Source: Eubacterium ventriosum
Lineage (GTDB): Bacteria; Bacillota; Clostridia; Lachnospirales; Lachnospiraceae
Reading direction: 5' to 3'
DNA: 64,000 bases
Assembly: GCF_025150745.1 (NCBI RefSeq)
Contig: NZ_CP102282.1
Location: 693,501-757,500, forward strand
The position numbers were made by a program, and so were the translations under genes. The notes under the pieces are model-generated. The model had not been told where the DNA came from and searched no databases. It worked only from the letters and a program-made list of their open reading frames with translations. Positions 60,126 through 64,000 of this stretch are shown in pieces (the stretch's first letter is position 1; the number at the start of each line of letters is the position of its first letter).

Positions 60126-62600
60126 TCACGCTTTGGTCCCCGCTATTTCATCCGGTCTTGTGGTAAGCACACTGTACAACAGTGTGTCCTTCGGGAAGTG
60201 GTCCACAAAGGGGATGATCACATTTCCAAAGAACAAAAGCCCCTCGCCGGGACCGGAATGGGTCACATAGGAAAGCTGGTGCGGGGAGATTCCCAGCTGC
60301 TTTGCCAAAATCTGACGGTCTCCCTGGGCCTGGTTGAGCATATAGATAAAGTCCGAGTTCTCAAAAATGTTCTCGATCTCACGGGAAGCCAGAAGGTCCT
60401 TGACGTTCTGCGTTAAACCTGATGGGATTCCGCCCCATTTACGAAAGCGTTTCCAGATCTCCACGCTGAAACTTCCTGTCTGCCCTTTCAAAAGAAGGTG
60501 GAATTCGTCGATATAGAACCAGGTTGTTTTATGTTTGGAACGGTTGGCCGTAACACGGTTCCACACCGCATCCTGCATGATCAAAAGCCCGATTTCCTTT
60601 AAGGCTTTTCCCAGTGATTTAAGCTGGAAACACAGTACCCGGTGTTGATCCATTTGGATATTGGAACGGTGGTTGAACACGTTAAGGGAACCATTGACAT
60701 AGATTTCCAGCGCAGTTGCGATATTCTGTGCCTCCGGTTCAGACTGTTTCAAAAGCAGCTCGTAAAGATCGCCTAAGATCGGCATATTTTCCGGGCATGG
60801 GTCCTGCAGGTATTCCCGGTACACCAGTCTGGTACAACGGTCGATGATCGTCCTTTCAATAGGGGAAAGCCCTTCTTTGCCGCCGATGATAAGGTCACAC
60901 AGCGACAGAATAAAATCACTTTTCAAAGTGATCGGGTTTTCATCATCGGAATAGTCCAGATTGATGTCCATAGGGTTAATGTAGTTTGTGGAAGTAGGGG
61001 AAATATCAATGACCTGCCCCTGGGAACCGAACTGCTGCACCAGCGGCCCATACTCATTTTCCGGGTCAGCGATAATGATGTCGTCCTCCGTCAGAAGGAA
61101 CACATTGACGATCTCACGCTTGGCAGAGAAAGATTTACCGCTTCCTGGGGTACCGAGAAACAGCCCATTGGGATTTTTCAGCGTTTTTCTGTTCGCCATG
61201 ATCAGGTTATTGGAAAGGGCGTTCAGACCGTAATACAACGCCTCGCCCTCCTGGAACAATTCACAGGTGGTAAACGGTACAAAGATCGCTGTGCTGCTGG
61301 TCGTAAGCCCGCGCTCAATTTCAATCTGGTTCGTGCCAAGAGCAAGCGAGGACATAAGCCCCTGTTCCTGTTGGTAATCCAGCCGTTTTAAGGCACAGTT
61401 GTATTTCTGTGCCACACCCGAAGCGGCAAAAATATCATTAAACAGCTTCTGACGTTTGGCAGCGATATTTTCCACCAGTACCGTCACAAGGAACATGCGC
61501 TCATTGCGGCTCTGTAAATCCTGCAAAAGATTTTTGGTTTCCTCTCCATAGGTGGCAAGGTCGGTGGGAATGATGTCCATGTCATACCCGGATCGGACCG
61601 CTTTCTTTTGTTCCTCAATGGTCATTTTCTGCAGGTCCGACATTTTACGCTTGATGTTTCGGATCGCCTGCGCCTGGTCGATAGACTGGATATGCAGGTT
61701 GACGGTCACGGCGTCGTTTAAGTCAAGAAGATCCGCTAAAAGCCGGTCGGTAAGCTCCGGCGCCAAAATCTGCAAAAAGGAGACAGCACCGGAATGGTCG
61801 CCTACCCGGAATGTCTTTCCATCCTTTGAAAAAGACAGCCCGGATGGGGAAATGAAGTCTTTGGTAGAAAGACCAGTCTTAGGCAGATCCGACCACTGGA
61901 AATGAAACTTTTCCTGACCGTCCGGGTGAAGCTGGCTGTGAAGAAGTTCCAGACGTTCCAGTCCGTTTAAGGATCTCGCCTGAACTCCCAGGGTCTTGAA
62001 ATTTGCCAGCACATCCGTTTCAATGCGTTCCAGACGCATTTTCGCAGTACGCAGGTCATCTGCCTCGATTCCAAAGGTAATGTATTTGCGTTTGGTGAGA
62101 CCGTTATTTCCTTTCTGCAACTGGTTCTTTAACATATCCCCGTATTCCCTGCGGATTCCGTCATACTCGTCGCCGCGGGGAGGGATGTCAATGCTTCTGG
62201 TAAAATCCTGCATATTGGCCCGCTGGTTGATAAAGGTAAGCTGCACATGGATCGAGGCATCGAAGTAATTTAAGAAATCGCAGTAACCCTCGAAGATCTG
62301 TGCTTTATCATCTGCCTGTGCAAGCTGATAGTTAATATCAAAAAACTGCACCGTTTTGGTGTAAAGGGTATCAGTCAGCCGGCAGATCCCATCCCGGTAC
62401 ATTTCACGGTAGGGGATGCTCTGCTGGACCGTCTGCGGGGCATCTGCTTTCAGCCCGGCAAAAAAGCCGCCTTTTTTAGACGGCTTGGAACGGGCAGACT
62501 TAGTTTTGCCCTGCTTTGCATCGGCTCTGGTCTTTTTGGCCTGCCTGATATTTTTTTGCAGACGCTTTTCCTGAGCTTCCTGCTGCTTGTTTTTTGGCAA
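60126..62600 (-). CDS. VirB4-like conjugation ATPase
   Basis: 824 residues, energy supplier of the type IV secretion channel. Basic N-terminus, then the VirB4/TraE domain. Walker A GTPGSGKSFSAKREI follows KTLKNPNGLFL; Walker B-like regions are IIIADPENEY and TTWFYIDEFHLLL. Start is TTG 62600, after AAGGAGGTTACAAAGA, which places it 101 bases inside the PrgI gene. No truncation seen. Confidence 0.94.
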   Translation of the reverse strand: MPKNKQQEAQEKRLQKNIRQAKKTRADAKQGKTKSARSKPSKKGGFFAGLKADAPQTVQQSIPYREMYRDGICRLTDTLYTKTVQFFDINYQLAQADDKAQIFEGYCDFLNYFDASIHVQLTFINQRANMQDFTRSIDIPPRGDEYDGIRREYGDMLKNQLQKGNNGLTKRKYITFGIEADDLRTAKMRLERIETDVLANFKTLGVQARSLNGLERLELLHSQLHPDGQEKFHFQWSDLPKTGLSTKDFISPSGLSFSKDGKTFRVGDHSGAVSFLQILAPELTDRLLADLLDLNDAVTVNLHIQSIDQAQAIRNIKRKMSDLQKMTIEEQKKAVRSGYDMDIIPTDLATYGEETKNLLQDLQSRNERMFLVTVLVENIAAKRQKLFNDIFAASGVAQKYNCALKRLDYQQEQGLMSSLALGTNQIEIERGLTTSSTAIFVPFTTCELFQEGEALYYGLNALSNNLIMANRKTLKNPNGLFLGTPGSGKSFSAKREIVNVFLLTEDDIIIADPENEYGPLVQQFGSQGQVIDISPTSTNYINPMDINLDYSDDENPITLKSDFILSLCDLIIGGKEGLSPIERTIIDRCTRLVYREYLQDPCPENMPILGDLYELLLKQSEPEAQNIATALEIYVNGSLNVFNHRSNIQMDQHRVLCFQLKSLGKALKEIGLLIMQDAVWNRVTANRSKHKTTWFYIDEFHLLLKGQTGSFSVEIWKRFRKWGGIPSGLTQNVKDLLASREIENIFENSDFIYMLNQAQGDRQILAKQLGISPHQLSYVTHSGPGEGLLFFGNVIIPFVDHFPKDTLLYSVLTTRPDEIAGTKA

Positions 62601-62934
62601 TCTTTGTAACCTCCTTCTTTGACATAGATTTATACAGGTTATCCGTCCTGTATGGACGGTCCTTCGGCCAGAGCTTATAACGGAGCCGGTTCTTCAAGAT
62701 CTTTTCTGCCGGCTGCCCGTCACGCTCATACATGGCGAAGAAGAAAAAGGGCATCATCAGCCCGATCATCAAAAGTACAGCCGCCGAATTGCCGATCGCC
62801 CCGCGGGTAAAGAAATACACCGGAAGGCCGACAAGTCCGGCAAGGCTGAAACAAATAAGCTGGCGCTTCGTCAGATTGAAGGCCAGCTTAGTCTTAACTT
62901 TGGTTAAATCCTTTGGTACAGGTACATAAGGCAT
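62500..62934 (-). CDS. PrgI/VirB3-like conjugation membrane protein
   Basis: 144 residues. PrgI signature MPYVPVPKDLTKVKTKLAFN, two membrane helices (LICFSLAGLVGLPVYFFT and AAVLLMIGLMMPFFFFAMYE), then DGQPAEKILKN. The Lys/Ser/Gln-rich tail of about 33 residues is coded by DNA that also codes the VirB4 N-terminus in another frame. ATG 62934 follows GGGAGGTG. Confidence 0.92.
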   Translation of the reverse strand: MPYVPVPKDLTKVKTKLAFNLTKRQLICFSLAGLVGLPVYFFTRGAIGNSAAVLLMIGLMMPFFFFAMYERDGQPAEKILKNRLRYKLWPKDRPYRTDNLYKSMSKKEVTKIAKKQAAGSSGKASAKKYQAGQKDQSRCKAGQN

Positions 62935-62970
62935 CTATACACCTCCCATCGTAATATAATTTCCGGCCCA

Positions 62971-63711
62971 TTACCGTGCACCGAAATCGCGTACCGGTTT
63001 CTCCGCAGCCGGACATTCCCGCACTTCCTGAGCCGCATTTTGCAGCCGTGCCAGGACAGAAACAGCCGGCTCTCTCTGACACAGGTATTCCTGGCTGTCT
63101 CGGATTCCGGCAATATTTTCCCGAATATCCATATCCACGTCGAACACATCTGAAACCGGCATAAGCCAACGGTCTGCAAAGTATTTCAAAGGATTCTCAA
63201 GCGCCAGCACATCATCCAGCATTTCATCCCTGAACTCAAACTTTGTTGTCAGATAGGAATACGCCTCCTGCATGGCTGTAATTTCAGCAGCTTTTTCAAT
63301 TAAGGATTCCTTATCTCTTGACATAAGGCTTTCCCTGTAAGCAAAGTAATTCTGTCCCAGCCGTTTCATCAGGAGCGTATATTTGTCCTGTGCGGAAGGT
63401 TCGCTTGTGAAATGTTCAAATTTTTGCTCTGCATCAATTTCTTTGAGAAGATCGCAGATCGGGAAACTGTGTTCATGGTTATTTTCTTCCCAGCACCATC
63501 GGGCTACATCCAACGGGTCCTGAAAAGAAAGAAGTGCCTCTACTTCCGCCGGAGTAAATACATGCTCAACCTTCAGATAATAGTGGAGTTCCGAAAATCC
63601 CTGCAACTCGTAAATGCTGCCGATGTTCTGTGCATCCAGCATATCCGCATGAACCTTCAAACACTCGTCCAGCCGTTCCATAAGCAGCCGCTTTGCATCT
63701 TGTTCTATCAA
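62971..63711 (-). CDS. DUF3848-type ICE protein
   Basis: About 246 residues, soluble. EQDAKRLLMERLDECLKVHA at the N-terminus, YLTTKFEFRDEMLDDVLALE in the middle, and a C-terminal tail of unrelated composition. Resembles DUF3848 proteins next to MT-A70 methyltransferases in Clostridia ICEs. Start TTG 63711 is best spaced from AAAGGGG; a GTG at 63717 overlaps that site. Function unknown. Confidence 0.72.
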   Translation of the reverse strand: MIEQDAKRLLMERLDECLKVHADMLDAQNIGSIYELQGFSELHYYLKVEHVFTPAEVEALLSFQDPLDVARWCWEENNHEHSFPICDLLKEIDAEQKFEHFTSEPSAQDKYTLLMKRLGQNYFAYRESLMSRDKESLIEKAAEITAMQEAYSYLTTKFEFRDEMLDDVLALENPLKYFADRWLMPVSDVFDVDMDIRENIAGIRDSQEYLCQREPAVSVLARLQNAAQEVRECPAAEKPVRDFGAR

Positions 63712-63713
63712 AA

Positions 63714-64000
63714 TCACCCCTTTCGCTCCGGCATAGTCAGCGTACAGTTCACTTCATTGCCCCATACATCCCAGCCGGGAGTCTTTTGTCTTGCAAACAG
63801 TTCCACTCTGGGCTGATCGCCCATGAGTTTTACGATCTTATCCCGCACCTCGTCCGGTTTCTTGCTGTGCTGCTCAATATGGGAGATCACAAACTGATGG
63901 ATTCCCGCACACTGGCGTTTCGGACGGCCTCTGGTTGCCAGCAGGCAGACCTCCGCGTTTGAGCGGGTCCAAAAGCCCATGCCATAAAACCAGCTATCCG
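63714..64000 (-). CDS. MT-A70-family adenine methyltransferase, cut by window edge
   Basis: The last 95 or so residues of an MT-A70 DNA N6-adenine methyltransferase: GMGFWTRSNAEVCLLATRGR is the typical MT-A70 segment, followed by HSKKPDEVRDKIVKLMGD and VELFARQKTPGWDVWGNEV. The catalytic DPPW motif lies beyond the window. Probably protects incoming ICE DNA from restriction. Its stop overlaps the ribosome site of the DUF3848 gene. Confidence 0.9.
   Translation of the reverse strand, partial: DSWFYGMGFWTRSNAEVCLLATRGRPKRQCAGIHQFVISHIEQHSKKPDEVRDKIVKLMGDQPRVELFARQKTPGWDVWGNEVNCTLTMPERKG

Overview
The window comes from a gut-type Firmicute, most likely Lachnospiraceae. The two chromosomal genes at the left edge (uvrA, cut by the window edge, and guaA) are AT-rich clostridial versions. 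The rest is accessory DNA built around a Tn1549/CTn-like integrative and conjugative element (ICE) of the class common in Lachnospiraceae and Clostridioides. No tRNA, rRNA, CRISPR array or classical insertion sequence was seen.

Layout. 1-4800: uvrA, an 0.85-kb gap holding a strongly structured candidate RNA, and guaA. 4980-6853: remains of a tyrosine-integrase island (XRE repressor, excisionase, integrase cut after its HDLRH box). 6854-11756: three tandem large serine recombinases, probably the integration module and left end of the ICE. 11892-14104: ICE regulatory genes (DUF6870, sigma-like factor, winged-helix protein). 14287-26562: two cargo cassettes, each a two-component system plus an ABC exporter of antimicrobial-peptide type, with a double-receiver protein and an NTF2-like protein. 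26964-34320: a decayed, AT-rich Tn916-like element carrying a third two-component/ABC cassette; it splits the 3' end of a relaxase gene fragment. 34559-38384: a thiamine-salvage operon (tenA, thiD, thiE, HAD phosphatase, Nudix) behind two tandem TPP riboswitches. 38412-64000: the transfer module (relaxase, MobC, topoisomerase III, VirB4, PrgI, CD1107/CD1108-type proteins, a giant adhesin), with a dUTPase/ThyX/DUF1599-like group and an AbiE toxin-antitoxin pair. VirD4, TrbL and the right end lie beyond the window.

How the parts work together. The transfer genes run leftward in long, tightly overlapping operons, and the relaxase sits next to the cargo. Each of the three cargo two-component systems has its own direct-repeat operator with an 11-bp period, as expected for OmpR-type regulators. 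The operator of system 2 (AAATGT, 5 nt, AAATGT) occurs at four promoters, including that of the winged-helix gene beside the ICE sigma factor, which suggests that cargo sensing feeds into ICE regulation.

Most unusual items: a 1633-residue thioester/Cna-B adhesin whose sorting signal runs directly into a class B sortase in the same polypeptide; the ICE-borne thiamine operon with one intact and one degenerate TPP riboswitch; the nested relic element with a 4-bp junction overlap; the recombinase triad that broke an older integrase; AUU/AUA codons at the expected start of three genes; and the candidate large RNA upstream of guaA. Functions come from reading motifs by eye; no database search was run.
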